Shown piece by piece: positions 6,263 through 12,125 of a stretch of DNA of 12,125 bases (the first letter of the stretch is position 1; each line of letters starts with the position of its first letter). The notes under the pieces are model-generated. The model was not told the DNA's origin. It saw only the letters and a program-made list of their open reading frames with translations, and made no database searches. A program made the translations under genes and the position numbers. Origin of the DNA: Methanobacteriota archaeon (GTDB lineage Archaea; Methanobacteriota; Methanobacteria; Methanobacteriales; Methanobacteriaceae); the NCBI GenBank assembly GCA_023409695.1, contig JAEYQZ010000244.1, positions 1-12,125 of the forward strand. The letters run 5' to 3'.

Positions 6263-6904
6263 ATGGAAAAAATTGATAACTACAAAGGATTAGAAAAAAT
6301 GGCTTTAGAACAGGGGTATCCTGAGGTAAAGATCATTCCGGCAGATAAAGTGGTAGTGGAGGATAGAGTGCGCCTTAAATGCATGGTAGGTTGTCCCTAT
6401 TATGGCCAAGGTTTAAGATGTCCTCCATACACACAGAGTATAGATGAATTCAGGAAGATGTTAAAAGACTATAATTTTGCTATGATTATAAAAATTAAAC
6501 CTCAAGAAATACCTGATGAAGTTATGGCAAAATATAAACTGGGAAAAGATGAGGGAGAACGTGTTAGATTAAGGGATCAGTATAAAGATTCAGATAAAAT
6601 GTCTTTGAGTGTATGGTCTGATTTTGCTAAATACTACAAAGAGTCTTTAATGGAACTGCTGGATTTAGAGAGCACTGCTTTCAGTTTAGGATATACTTTT
6701 GCTACAGTATTTTTTGCTGGAAGGTGTATGCTTTGCGAAAAATGCAATGCAAAAGAGGGTATATGTAGAAATCCAATGATATCTCGTTTTTCTGCTGAAG
6801 CTATGGGCATAAATTTATTAAAAACTGCTAAAAATGCAGGGATGAATCTTAAATTTTGTCCAGATAGTAATCCAACTCCAATGGCGATATTACTCATAGA
6901 TTAA
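6263..6904 (+). CDS. DUF2284 cysteine-rich predicted metal-binding protein (copy 1)
   Basis: A 213-residue member of DUF2284, a family of predicted metal- or Fe-S-binding proteins common in methanogens and other anaerobes. Two cysteine groups are visible. The first is Cys40-x3-Cys44-x8-Cys53, in LKCMVGCPYYGQGLRCPPY. The second is Cys155-x2-Cys158-x2-Cys161-x6-Cys168, in the CMLCEKCNAKEGIC segment. The second resembles a ferredoxin-type cluster site. The C-terminal end PTPMAILLID is shared with the second copy at 9205. No membrane segment or signal is seen. It closes the tightly packed four-gene group (22 bp after the hydrolase) and is followed by a hairpin-containing gap. A redox or metal-delivery role for the corrinoid protein is plausible by context only; the biochemical function of the family is not known to me. 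Confidence 0.88.
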   Translation: MEKIDNYKGLEKMALEQGYPEVKIIPADKVVVEDRVRLKCMVGCPYYGQGLRCPPYTQSIDEFRKMLKDYNFAMIIKIKPQEIPDEVMAKYKLGKDEGERVRLRDQYKDSDKMSLSVWSDFAKYYKESLMELLDLESTAFSLGYTFATVFFAGRCMLCEKCNAKEGICRNPMISRFSAEAMGINLLKTAKNAGMNLKFCPDSNPTPMAILLID

Positions 6905-6948
6905 TGGATAAAATCTAAATTAAGATATTTTAGAACCAAACAAAATTG

Positions 6949-6979
6949 TGATGATATCCAGATATTTGGATCATCATCA
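6949..6979. promoter_or_regulatory. Inverted repeat between DUF2284 copy 1 and the MoxR-type gene
   Basis: TGATGATATCCA (6949-6960) and TGGATCATCATCA (6967-6979) pair over 12 bases with one bulged C and a six-base loop. No T-run follows, so it is not a normal terminator. It could be an operator for a separate moxR promoter, or an mRNA hairpin that separates expression of the two halves of the cluster. The right arm shares GATCATCATC with another inverted-repeat region at 10050-10059. Confidence 0.45.
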
Positions 6980-7027
6980 GAAGTTAGTAAGATAAATATA
7001 ATATATTTAATAGACAATGGTGATTTC

Positions 7028-7879
7028 ATGTCGGAGATCAGTTTAGATACAAATTATGTAAAAAGCGTTTTAGCTGAAAATAATTACATTCCTGATGATA
7101 ATATAGTTACTGTGGTCTTTTTGGCTTTATCACTTAAAAAGCCAATATTAATTGAAGGACCTCCGGGGACTGGTAAGACTGAGCTCTCTAAGGCAATTTC
7201 AAGGGCTTTTGAAAGGGAATTTTTCAGAGTCCAGTGCTATGAGGGCATAACTTTTGAACAGATCGTTGGAGAATGGAACTATCAAAAACAGCTTTTACAT
7301 CTGGAAATGTCCAAGAAAATAGAAACTGAAGGAGATGTATTTAGTGAAGAGTTTTTCATAAAAAGGCCACTTTTATCTGCTTTTATGAATGAAAAGTCTT
7401 CAGTGATACTTATAGATGAAATTGATAAAGCAGATGAAGAAGTAGAGAGTTTCCTGCTTCAAGCACTTGGAGAAAAGCAGATAACTGTCAATGATCTGGG
7501 AACTTTTGATCTTAAAAATGACTTACTTGTGATAATGACTTCAAATTCTCAGAGACAGCTCCTTGACGAAACAAAGGACCGCTGTTTATATTTATATATT
7601 GATTATCCTACATTTGAAAGAGAAGTGGAAATAGTTAAATCACATGTTCCTGACGCTTCTTTAGGTTTAATAAAAAATGTTGTAAGGGCTATGCAGAAAA
7701 TAAGAAAGCTTAGTCTAATTAAAGCGCCGTCAATCAGGGCAACTGTAGACTGGATCAATAGTTTACTTGTGTTTGGTAAAGATGATTTAGACGATGATTC
7801 ATTTAAAAAAACCATTAATGTTGTCATAAAGAACGAAGATGATAAAAATAAGGTAATTGAATCATTTAAACTGGATTAA
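7028..7879 (+). CDS. MoxR-type AAA+ ATPase
   Basis: A 283-residue AAA+ ATPase of the MoxR branch, whose members (for example CbbQ, NorQ and CoxD) remodel or activate metalloenzymes together with a VWA-domain partner. Walker A is GPPGTGKT (residues 44-51). Walker B is VILIDEIDKA (126-135, Asp130 and Glu131). The sensor-1 region is TSNSQ (171-175), and Asp184-Arg185 begin the DRCLYLYIDYPT segment typical of this branch. Residues 190-283 form the small lid domain. The start is preceded by GGTGA and four bases. The VWA gene follows 29 bp later, the usual pairing. A 123-bp gap with an inverted repeat separates it from the upstream operon, so it may have its own promoter or be read through. The client enzyme is unknown; the corrinoid protein or a DUF2284 protein is a contextual guess. 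Confidence 0.9.
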   Translation: MSEISLDTNYVKSVLAENNYIPDDNIVTVVFLALSLKKPILIEGPPGTGKTELSKAISRAFEREFFRVQCYEGITFEQIVGEWNYQKQLLHLEMSKKIETEGDVFSEEFFIKRPLLSAFMNEKSSVILIDEIDKADEEVESFLLQALGEKQITVNDLGTFDLKNDLLVIMTSNSQRQLLDETKDRCLYLYIDYPTFEREVEIVKSHVPDASLGLIKNVVRAMQKIRKLSLIKAPSIRATVDWINSLLVFGKDDLDDDSFKKTINVVIKNEDDKNKVIESFKLD

Positions 7880-7908
7880 AAATAAATCTGATTTACAATA
7901 GGGTTACT

Positions 7909-9117
7909 ATGTTAGAAGAAATAGCTAAATTTTCAGGAAAGCTCCGGGAAAACGGGATTCCTGCAAGTATTAGGAGTACAGAAATAGCCTGTCAAGCGGT
8001 TCCTTTAATTAAAGAGAATGATGGAGATTTAAGGGAAGCTTTAGCATGTATTTATCTTAAAGACCAGCGGCAGAGAAAAAGATTTAATGAATTATATGGT
8101 TCTTTTTTTGAAGGAAAAGGAGCAAACACAGATGCTCAATTTATAAAGGATCCATCAATGCATATGAAAAACCATAAGATGGTAAAATCTCCATTGATGA
8201 CTACATCTTCATCAGCGGGCGCGAATGCAGCTCCAGGTTTAAATAGCACGTATCAAGCGTGGGATCATAGAATGAATCATATAAATGATTCCATAATGGA
8301 CAAAATAAAGATAGAATACATCGAAAATACCCTTGGAGGTAGCAGTGACGATGATTCTATAAATGATAACTCTGGCTTACTTAAAAGTAACATAATGACC
8401 TTAAATTCTCTTCAGCCTGAATTAATAGATTTATGCCAGAAGCTTGGCAGAAAAATCGCTACTAAACGTGCAAGAAGATATAAACAATCTAAAAAGCAAA
8501 AGCCAGATATTAGGAGGACTATAAGAAAGAATTTAAAGCATGGTGGAACTCTTCTTGAACTTGTAAAAAGTAAACCTAAATTAAAGAAACAGAATCATTA
8601 TTTTTTAAATGATGTAAGCGTTTCATGCGATTGGATCAGTATCTGGTTTTTCTGTATGGTTTACGCGGCTCAAAATTCATTTACCCGAGCAAGGGCATTT
8701 GAATTTGACAATAGAACTGCCGAAATAACATCTGCTCTCTACGAACTTAACGTGGTCGATGCATTTGTTAAAGTTTTAAAAATCAGGCATGAAAATGCAA
8801 TGATCCATGGAAAATCCAATATGTATACCGCATTTGAAGGTTTCCTCGATCAAGCGAATCTGAATAGTAAATCCTACGTCATGATCTTAAGCGACTGCAG
8901 GGATTGGGCTGGGCCGAAACATAACAATGAACCATTGAGTGCAGAATTCATCAGGCAAATGTCTCAAACTGCTAAAAGGGTTTTGATATTAAACCCCGAG
9001 CCAAAGAATAAGTGGAACGTGGCTGATAGCCGTGTTTCATATTATGAAAAGGCAGGGGCTGAAGTCTTTGAGGTCCGTGACTTAGAACAGCTTGCTAATT
9101 TAATAAGTGAGATTTAA
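7909..9117 (+). CDS. VWA-domain CoxE-like partner of the MoxR ATPase
   Basis: A 402-residue protein of the CoxE/MoxR-associated VWA type. Residues 1-70 form the conserved N-terminal helical part (FSGKLRENGIPAS, then YLKDQRQRKRFNELYGSFFE). Residues 75-165 are a low-complexity Ser/Asp/Asn linker. Residues 170-225 are a basic helical segment. The C-terminal VWA domain begins at FLNDVSVSCDW, with the metal-ion-dependent adhesion-site residues Asp235, Ser237 and Ser239. It continues through MILSDCRDW (Asp329) and VLILNPEPKNKWN, typical of the CoxE group. The usual DVSGSM is DVSVSCD here, so DxSxS is kept but the Gly-Ser-Met context is changed. The gene is coupled to the ATPase 29 bp upstream. Such pairs deliver mechanical force for metal insertion or activation of a client. 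No signal peptide is seen, so a cytoplasmic location is likely. Confidence 0.87.
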   Translation: MLEEIAKFSGKLRENGIPASIRSTEIACQAVPLIKENDGDLREALACIYLKDQRQRKRFNELYGSFFEGKGANTDAQFIKDPSMHMKNHKMVKSPLMTTSSSAGANAAPGLNSTYQAWDHRMNHINDSIMDKIKIEYIENTLGGSSDDDSINDNSGLLKSNIMTLNSLQPELIDLCQKLGRKIATKRARRYKQSKKQKPDIRRTIRKNLKHGGTLLELVKSKPKLKKQNHYFLNDVSVSCDWISIWFFCMVYAAQNSFTRARAFEFDNRTAEITSALYELNVVDAFVKVLKIRHENAMIHGKSNMYTAFEGFLDQANLNSKSYVMILSDCRDWAGPKHNNEPLSAEFIRQMSQTAKRVLILNPEPKNKWNVADSRVSYYEKAGAEVFEVRDLEQLANLISEI

Positions 9118-9128
9118 TTACTTTTAAA

Positions 9129-9136
9129 TTATATAT
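9129..9136 (+). promoter_or_regulatory. Candidate TATA box for DUF2284 copy 2
   Basis: TTATATAT lies in the 87-bp gap before the gene at 9205. A start about 25 bp downstream would give a leader of roughly 45 bases. An eight-T run at 9164-9171 lies between them and could instead attenuate read-through from the VWA gene. AT-rich context makes this weak evidence. Confidence 0.3.
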
Positions 9137-9204
9137 GATTTGAGAATTACTATGAACAAAATATTTTTTTTAAATTGATTTAATTTTTAATTAGGGGTTA
9201 CTAG

Positions 9205-9840
9205 ATGTTATCGAATAAAGAAATAGAAAAATTTGATTTTCTGGAAAAAATGGCCTTAAAGATGGGCGCTATTGATACAAAGATTATAACTGTAGATGAT
9301 GTTTGTGTAGAAAATAGAGTAACGCTTAAATGTAGGGCAGGATGTGTTGCTTATGGTAAAAAGTTAACATGTCCTCCATATGTCCCTACAGCCAATGAAT
9401 TTAAGGATATTTTAAATGAATATAAATATGCCCTGCTTGTGAAGTTTAAATCACCAGCAAAAGCTGACAGGGAAACTATATGTTCAATATACAAGAATTG
9501 GCTTGATCCTGACACCCCCGAAGACTTGAAAAATAAAGCGGATACATTCTGGAATGATTATTTTGACTATAGCCAGGATATACATAATATTATGCTCGAA
9601 CTTGAGAAAGCCGCATTTAACAAGGGTTACACATTTGCCCTTGCATTTGTAAACGGTTCGTGCAGGTTATGCGATGTTTGCAACACAAAGAATGGGATAT
9701 GTATTCATCCAAATATGGCAAGGATACCTGAACATGCTGTAGGTATCAACATGAAAAAAACAGCCGAAGATGCCGGAATGGAAATTCAATTCCCATTTTC
9801 AGGCCATCCCGAGCCAATGACTATATTATTAGTAGATTAA
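9205..9840 (+). CDS. DUF2284 cysteine-rich predicted metal-binding protein (copy 2)
   Basis: A 211-residue paralogue of the protein at 6263-6904. It keeps all seven family cysteines with the same spacing: Cys43-x3-Cys47-x8-Cys56 in LKCRAGCVAYGKKLTCPPY, and Cys153-x2-Cys156-x2-Cys159-x6-Cys166 in the CRLCDVCNTKNGIC segment. The end EPMTILLVD matches PMAILLID of copy 1. The middle part (residues 80-130), between the two Cys groups, is strongly diverged. The start is set by AGGGG at 9193-9197, seven bases before the ATG. It follows the VWA gene by 87 bp, so it may be the last gene of the cluster or have its own promoter; a T-run terminator follows. Two divergent copies flanking a MoxR/VWA pair suggest two related roles, for example electron transfer or metal delivery to different partners. 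Confidence 0.88.
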   Translation: MLSNKEIEKFDFLEKMALKMGAIDTKIITVDDVCVENRVTLKCRAGCVAYGKKLTCPPYVPTANEFKDILNEYKYALLVKFKSPAKADRETICSIYKNWLDPDTPEDLKNKADTFWNDYFDYSQDIHNIMLELEKAAFNKGYTFALAFVNGSCRLCDVCNTKNGICIHPNMARIPEHAVGINMKKTAEDAGMEIQFPFSGHPEPMTILLVD

Positions 9841-9861
9841 ACTTTTAAATTATCTATATCC

Positions 9862-9867
9862 TTTTTT
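9862..9867 (+). terminator. T-run terminator candidate at the end of the cluster
   Basis: Six T residues lie 22 bp after the stop codon of DUF2284 copy 2, in otherwise T-rich DNA. This fits archaeal intrinsic termination and would mark the end of the cluster. Confidence 0.4.
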
Positions 9868-9910
9868 ATTGGTTGTAATTTATTTAAAATGGCCTTTTAG
9901 ACTATATTTA

Positions 9911-9933
9911 TATGTATGGGACTAAAATACATA
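9911..9933. repeat. Inverted repeat TATGTAT-N9-ATACATA
   Basis: Seven-base arms TATGTAT (9911-9917) and ATACATA (9927-9933) are perfectly complementary across a nine-base spacer. The left arm overlaps a TATA-like stretch. It could be an operator or a short RNA hairpin. Confidence 0.45.
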
Positions 9934-9938
9934 CGGCT

Positions 9939-9971
9939 GTTTCATGAAACCTGAAGAATCTAACATGAAAC
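9939..9971. repeat. Perfect palindrome GTTTCATGAAAC with repeated half-site
   Basis: A perfect 12-bp palindrome lies at 9939-9950. Its right half, CATGAAAC, occurs again at 9964-9971, 21 bp (two helical turns) further on. This is the geometry of a protein-binding site with an auxiliary half-site on the same DNA face. No matching site is noticed elsewhere in the window. Confidence 0.45.
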
Positions 9972-10053
9972 AAATATAAATTCCTGATTTTTTTTATAAT
10001 ACAGATGTTTTACTTTTATCCTAGGGGATATACGTAATTCAAAAACGCTGATC

Positions 10054-10114
10054 ATCATCTAAATATTTCCTTTTTTCGGGTTAAAATATGTATTTACTTT
10101 TAAATTTAGATGAT
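10054..10114. repeat. Long-spaced inverted repeat ATCATCTAAAT / ATTTAGATGAT
   Basis: Perfect 11-base arms at 10054-10064 and 10104-10114 enclose a 39-base loop. If transcribed, it would form a stem-loop upstream of the small gene at 10214. No terminal T-run follows directly. Confidence 0.45.
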
Positions 10115-10213
10115 ATATTGATAAAACTTTTGAAATGGAAAATGTAGCCTAGATTTAATTTTTTCCATAAAGTCTATACCAGATAATAATATTAAATAAT
10201 TACAGGTGATATG

Positions 10214-10474
10214 ATGATAGAATATTTAGCTCAAGAGGAAGGGCCTACTACTTACCAATTAATTTTTAAAGATACTGGAATCTCAGAAAAGACATATAAA
10301 ATTCTAGAAAAGCGTTTAAAGAAATATGAGGAAAACTTAGTATTGACACATGTGCCTGTTGCAGATGAAGTGATAATCATTGTAAATAAAAAATGCGAAA
10401 CTGATGAATGCCGTGAAATGGAAGCAGAACGGTTTATTAAATATTATACAGGGATTTCGAGAAAAATTAAATAG
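10214..10474 (+). CDS. Small protein of unknown function, possibly helix-turn-helix-like
   Basis: An 86-residue protein that I do not recognise. The start at 10214 is chosen over the ATG three bases upstream, because GGTGA then sits four bases before the ATG, as at 2373 and 7028. The sequence is charged and soluble, with no signal or membrane segment. The first half (TTYQLIFKDTGISEKTYKIL, then EKRLKKYEENL) looks like two or three amphipathic helices with a possible helix-turn-helix. A strand-like stretch, DEVIIIVNKK, follows, and then a short Cys pair (Cys-x4-Cys in KCETDECRE) in the C-terminal helix. A small winged-helix-like regulator is one reading, but it is only a guess. The gene stands alone behind a long repeat-rich region and 41 bp before the GNAT gene. 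Confidence 0.6.
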   Translation: MIEYLAQEEGPTTYQLIFKDTGISEKTYKILEKRLKKYEENLVLTHVPVADEVIIIVNKKCETDECREMEAERFIKYYTGISRKIK

Positions 10475-10515
10475 ATAGTCACAAATTGCCTAAAATTTAA
10501 TTATCAGAGGATTGA

Positions 10516-11022
10516 GTGTATTCTATGGAATTTATAATCGAAAAAATGAAATATGAAGACTGGAAACAGGTTTCAGAAATATATGTGGAAGGTATTGAAA
10601 CTGGAAACGCTACCTTTGAGACCGACGTGCCTTCTTGGGAATTATGGATTTCAAAACATCTGCCCTGTTGTAATATCGTCGCGCGCAGAGGAAATAAAAT
10701 TTTAGGTTGGGCAGCGGTATCACCAACTTCAAGTAGAAATGTTTATTCTGGAGTAACTGAGGTCAGCATCTATGTAAGTAAAGAATGTAAAAGAACTGGT
10801 GTAGGTTTAGCTCTTCTTAAAGAATTAATAGAATTATCTGAAAATAACGGTATCTGGACTTTACAAGCAGGAATATTTCTAGAAAACAAGGCAAGTATAA
10901 ATCTGCATAAGAAATGCGGATTTAGAATTGTAGGCATCCGTGAAAAGATAGGAAAAATGGATGGTATCTGGCGTGATGTTGTTTTGATGGAGAGGCGAAG
11001 TAAAAAAGTATGTATAATATAG
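10516..11022 (+). CDS. GNAT-family N-acetyltransferase, phosphinothricin-acetyltransferase type
   Basis: A 168-residue protein of the GNAT superfamily, closest in pattern to the phosphinothricin/methionine-sulfoximine/ArsN1 acetyltransferase group, which moves an acetyl group from acetyl-CoA to a primary amine of amino-acid-like compounds. The N-terminal part has EIYVEGIETGNATFET (residues 21-36), with the TFE segment typical of the group. The acetyl-CoA loop is CKRTGVGLAL (91-100, R/QxxGxG/A). The end NKASINLHKKCGFRIVGIRE (124-143) is also typical. A GTG start at 10516 is preferred because AGAGG lies five bases before it. The ATG at 10525 is the alternative and would give MEFIIEKM, the usual family start. 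The natural substrate is unknown; the group often detoxifies amino-acid analogues. It is not evidently linked to the corrinoid cluster. Confidence 0.85.
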   Translation: MYSMEFIIEKMKYEDWKQVSEIYVEGIETGNATFETDVPSWELWISKHLPCCNIVARRGNKILGWAAVSPTSSRNVYSGVTEVSIYVSKECKRTGVGLALLKELIELSENNGIWTLQAGIFLENKASINLHKKCGFRIVGIREKIGKMDGIWRDVVLMERRSKKVCII

Positions 11023-11030
11023 TTTGAATT

Positions 11031-11048
11031 CTTATTTTCTTCTGTTTT
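11031..11048 (+). terminator. T-rich terminator candidate between convergent genes
   Basis: The 31-bp gap between the GNAT stop and the convergent peptidase stop is T-rich on the plus strand (TTCTTATTTTCTTCTGTTTT at 11029-11048). It is a likely termination site for the GNAT transcript. Confidence 0.4.
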
Positions 11049-11053
11049 AATTA

Positions 11054-11974
11054 CTACGCTGTTAAATTCAGTACAGCCATTGTTACAGTTTGACCTATTT
11101 TTTTTATATCTTTTGAATTAAGTTTATCTGCAGTATTAGCACTGCTCCATGGGGCAACTTTAAAGGGCTGGCTCATTACCTGACAAACTGGCACCTTATT
11201 GATGTTGTTATAGTAAAATGGATAGGTATCGCTGGGATATGTTGTGGTACCTGTAGCAGCAGGATATCCTAATTGTTTAGCGCATTTTTTCATGAGATCT
11301 ATTAGTTTAGGATCTCCATTAACTGGTTTTGGTTGATTACTGTGACCAATTAAAGATACTTGTTCACCAGCACCAACACAGTTGAGGTCTATCACTGCTT
11401 CACAGTTTTTAACAATATTTGGATGGCTCTTTACGAAGGCATCAGAACCCTTAAACCACATTTCTTCTCCTCCAAATCCAATAATGAGAATGGTTTGTTT
11501 TGGTTTATAACCTGTAGCCAGAACTCTGGCCATTTCAATCTGTATTCCCATACCTGCTGCGTCATCAGTGGCTCCTTCACAGAATCCTGGTGAATCAGTA
11601 TGTGAACCTATAATGATGTATTTCTCAGGGCTTTCTGACCCTTTAATTTCGCCAATAACATTGTATGTATACTGTCCATTGCCTAAATCTACCTTTTCTT
11701 TATATGCGTTTATTCCATTATTTTTAAATTCAGCTTCCATTCTATCTGCTGCTTTTAATTCTGCCTCATTACCTCCATATCTTGGGCCTAATTTGCAAAT
11801 TGTTTTAGAGAAATCCAGAGCATTTTCTGCATTAAATTGTTTAGCTTTAGTCAATGGGTCTATATCATTTGATTGGGCTTGGTCAATGCTATATTGTGAA
11901 TTAAACATCAATACTCCCGCAACTACTAATATGGCTAGTGCTATTCCTGCAGCTGAAAAATATGCTTTATTCAT
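11054..11974 (-). CDS. Exported or membrane-anchored M28-family metallopeptidase-like protein
   Basis: A 306-residue protein of the M28 Zn-aminopeptidase family. The start at 11974 is chosen because AAAGGGG lies five bases before it on the minus strand; the ATG five codons upstream would place this Shine-Dalgarno inside the gene. Residues 2-24 are one hydrophobic segment (AGIALAILVVAGVLMF), a signal anchor or uncleaved signal peptide, so the catalytic domain is probably outside the membrane. Metal-site motifs seen are GSHTDS (His125, Asp127), ATDDAAG (Asp137/138), GGEEMW (Glu170/171) and VIDLNCVG (Asp196). The last ligand, normally His in an HTxxDTxDK-type motif, is not visible: the region reads APWSSANTADKL. 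The usual SDHxPF is also SDTYPF. Activity may therefore be altered or lost. Possible roles are peptide uptake or cell-surface processing. The gene is convergent with the GNAT gene. Confidence 0.85.
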   Translation of the reverse strand: MNKAYFSAAGIALAILVVAGVLMFNSQYSIDQAQSNDIDPLTKAKQFNAENALDFSKTICKLGPRYGGNEAELKAADRMEAEFKNNGINAYKEKVDLGNGQYTYNVIGEIKGSESPEKYIIIGSHTDSPGFCEGATDDAAGMGIQIEMARVLATGYKPKQTILIIGFGGEEMWFKGSDAFVKSHPNIVKNCEAVIDLNCVGAGEQVSLIGHSNQPKPVNGDPKLIDLMKKCAKQLGYPAATGTTTYPSDTYPFYYNNINKVPVCQVMSQPFKVAPWSSANTADKLNSKDIKKIGQTVTMAVLNLTA

Positions 11975-11989
11975 AAAATCCCCTTTCAT

Positions 11990-12125
11990 TAGTTAAAAAT
12001 ATGAAAATCTATAAGCTTTAAATCCATTAATTAGATATTTAAATTAAATAAAAGAATCTAAGAGTTTTAAGAGCATAATGGCCCTGTTTTACTTTTGATT
12101 ATTCCACTTTTAACTTTTTGTTGAG
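11990..12125. other. Upstream region of the peptidase gene, window end
   Basis: No gene is visible in this last stretch. On the minus strand there are TATA-like candidates around 12015-12022 and 12036-12048, either of which could serve the peptidase gene. AT-rich composition prevents a firm choice. Confidence 0.35.

Larger units (their letters stand above)
9841..10213. other. Intergenic region rich in inverted repeats
   Basis: No convincing gene is present in these 373 bases. They hold a T-run terminator (9862-9867), two adjacent palindromic elements (9911-9933 and 9939-9950, the latter with a repeated half-site at 9964-9971), and a long-range inverted repeat (10054-10064 with 10104-10114). 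The only small frame of note is 11 codons from the ATG at 9944, which itself spans the repeated ATGAAAC. The density of symmetric elements suggests a regulated promoter or a structured RNA for the small gene downstream. Confidence 0.5.

Noticed and set aside
11975..11989. Peptidase start at the upstream ATG (11989)
   Set aside because: The AAAGGGG Shine-Dalgarno lies between the two ATGs and at good spacing only for the downstream one. No such site precedes 11989.
11568..11996. Plus-strand open frame of 142 codons opposite the peptidase gene
   Set aside because: It lies entirely against a gene with clear M28 motifs. No Shine-Dalgarno or recognisable domain is seen. The shorter frame at 11360-11593 is rejected for the same reason.
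1..12125. Insertion sequence, transposase, integrase, attachment site or tRNA gene
   Set aside because: No such coding motif, terminal inverted repeats with target duplications, or tRNA-like cloverleaf was seen, so there is no direct sign of a mobile element here.

Overview
The window looks like part of an AT-rich methanogenic archaeon, most likely a Methanobacterium-type member of the Methanobacteriales. The best evidence is a close homologue of MtrA, the corrinoid subunit of the methanogen-specific methyl-tetrahydromethanopterin:coenzyme M methyltransferase. Supporting signs are an archaeal-type endonuclease Q, two DUF2284 cysteine-rich proteins, TATA-box-like promoters, T-run terminators and Shine-Dalgarno sites of the GGAGG/GGTGA type. 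The genus call is inference.

Layout. (1) Positions 1-1092 hold the 3' part of an endonuclease Q gene that runs off the left edge. (2) Positions 1093-1604 are a long AT-rich intergenic region with three TTAAC-N5-GTTAA palindromes exactly 18 bp apart. (3) Two tandem paralogous TetR-family regulators lie at 1605-2246 and 2373-3050. (4) The region 3051-3398 has a TATA-like box followed by a second array of three palindromes, TAACA-N3-TGTTA, again exactly 18 bp apart. (5) A co-directional cluster follows at 3399-9840: a membrane-anchor-less MtrA-like corrinoid protein, a stand-alone condensation-type acyltransferase, an alpha/beta hydrolase, a DUF2284 protein, a MoxR-type AAA+ ATPase, a CoxE-like VWA protein and a second DUF2284 protein. 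The first four genes are separated by only 12-31 bp and are probably one transcript. The MoxR/VWA pair (29 bp apart) and the last DUF2284 gene may be read through or have their own promoters. (6) Positions 9841-10213 are a non-coding stretch with several inverted repeats. (7) A small unrecognised gene and a GNAT acetyltransferase of the phosphinothricin-acetyltransferase type come next. (8) A convergent, membrane-anchored or exported M28-type peptidase gene lies on the minus strand, followed by a short non-coding right end.

How the genes may work together. The central cluster reads as a TetR-controlled accessory pathway built around a soluble corrinoid protein. In this inferred model, MtrA-like protein carries a methyl or other C1 group on a cobalamin bound through His84. 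The acyltransferase and hydrolase act on a small molecule. The Cys-rich DUF2284 proteins and the MoxR/VWA pair could supply electrons, metal insertion or ATP-driven activation. The matched 18-bp operator arrays, in front of the first regulator and in front of the mtrA-like gene, are the strongest unusual signal. Their half-sites differ at one arm position, and they lie on opposite sides of their TATA-like boxes. This suggests that two paralogous TetR proteins have diverged in operator choice. The substrate and inducer cannot be read from the sequence.
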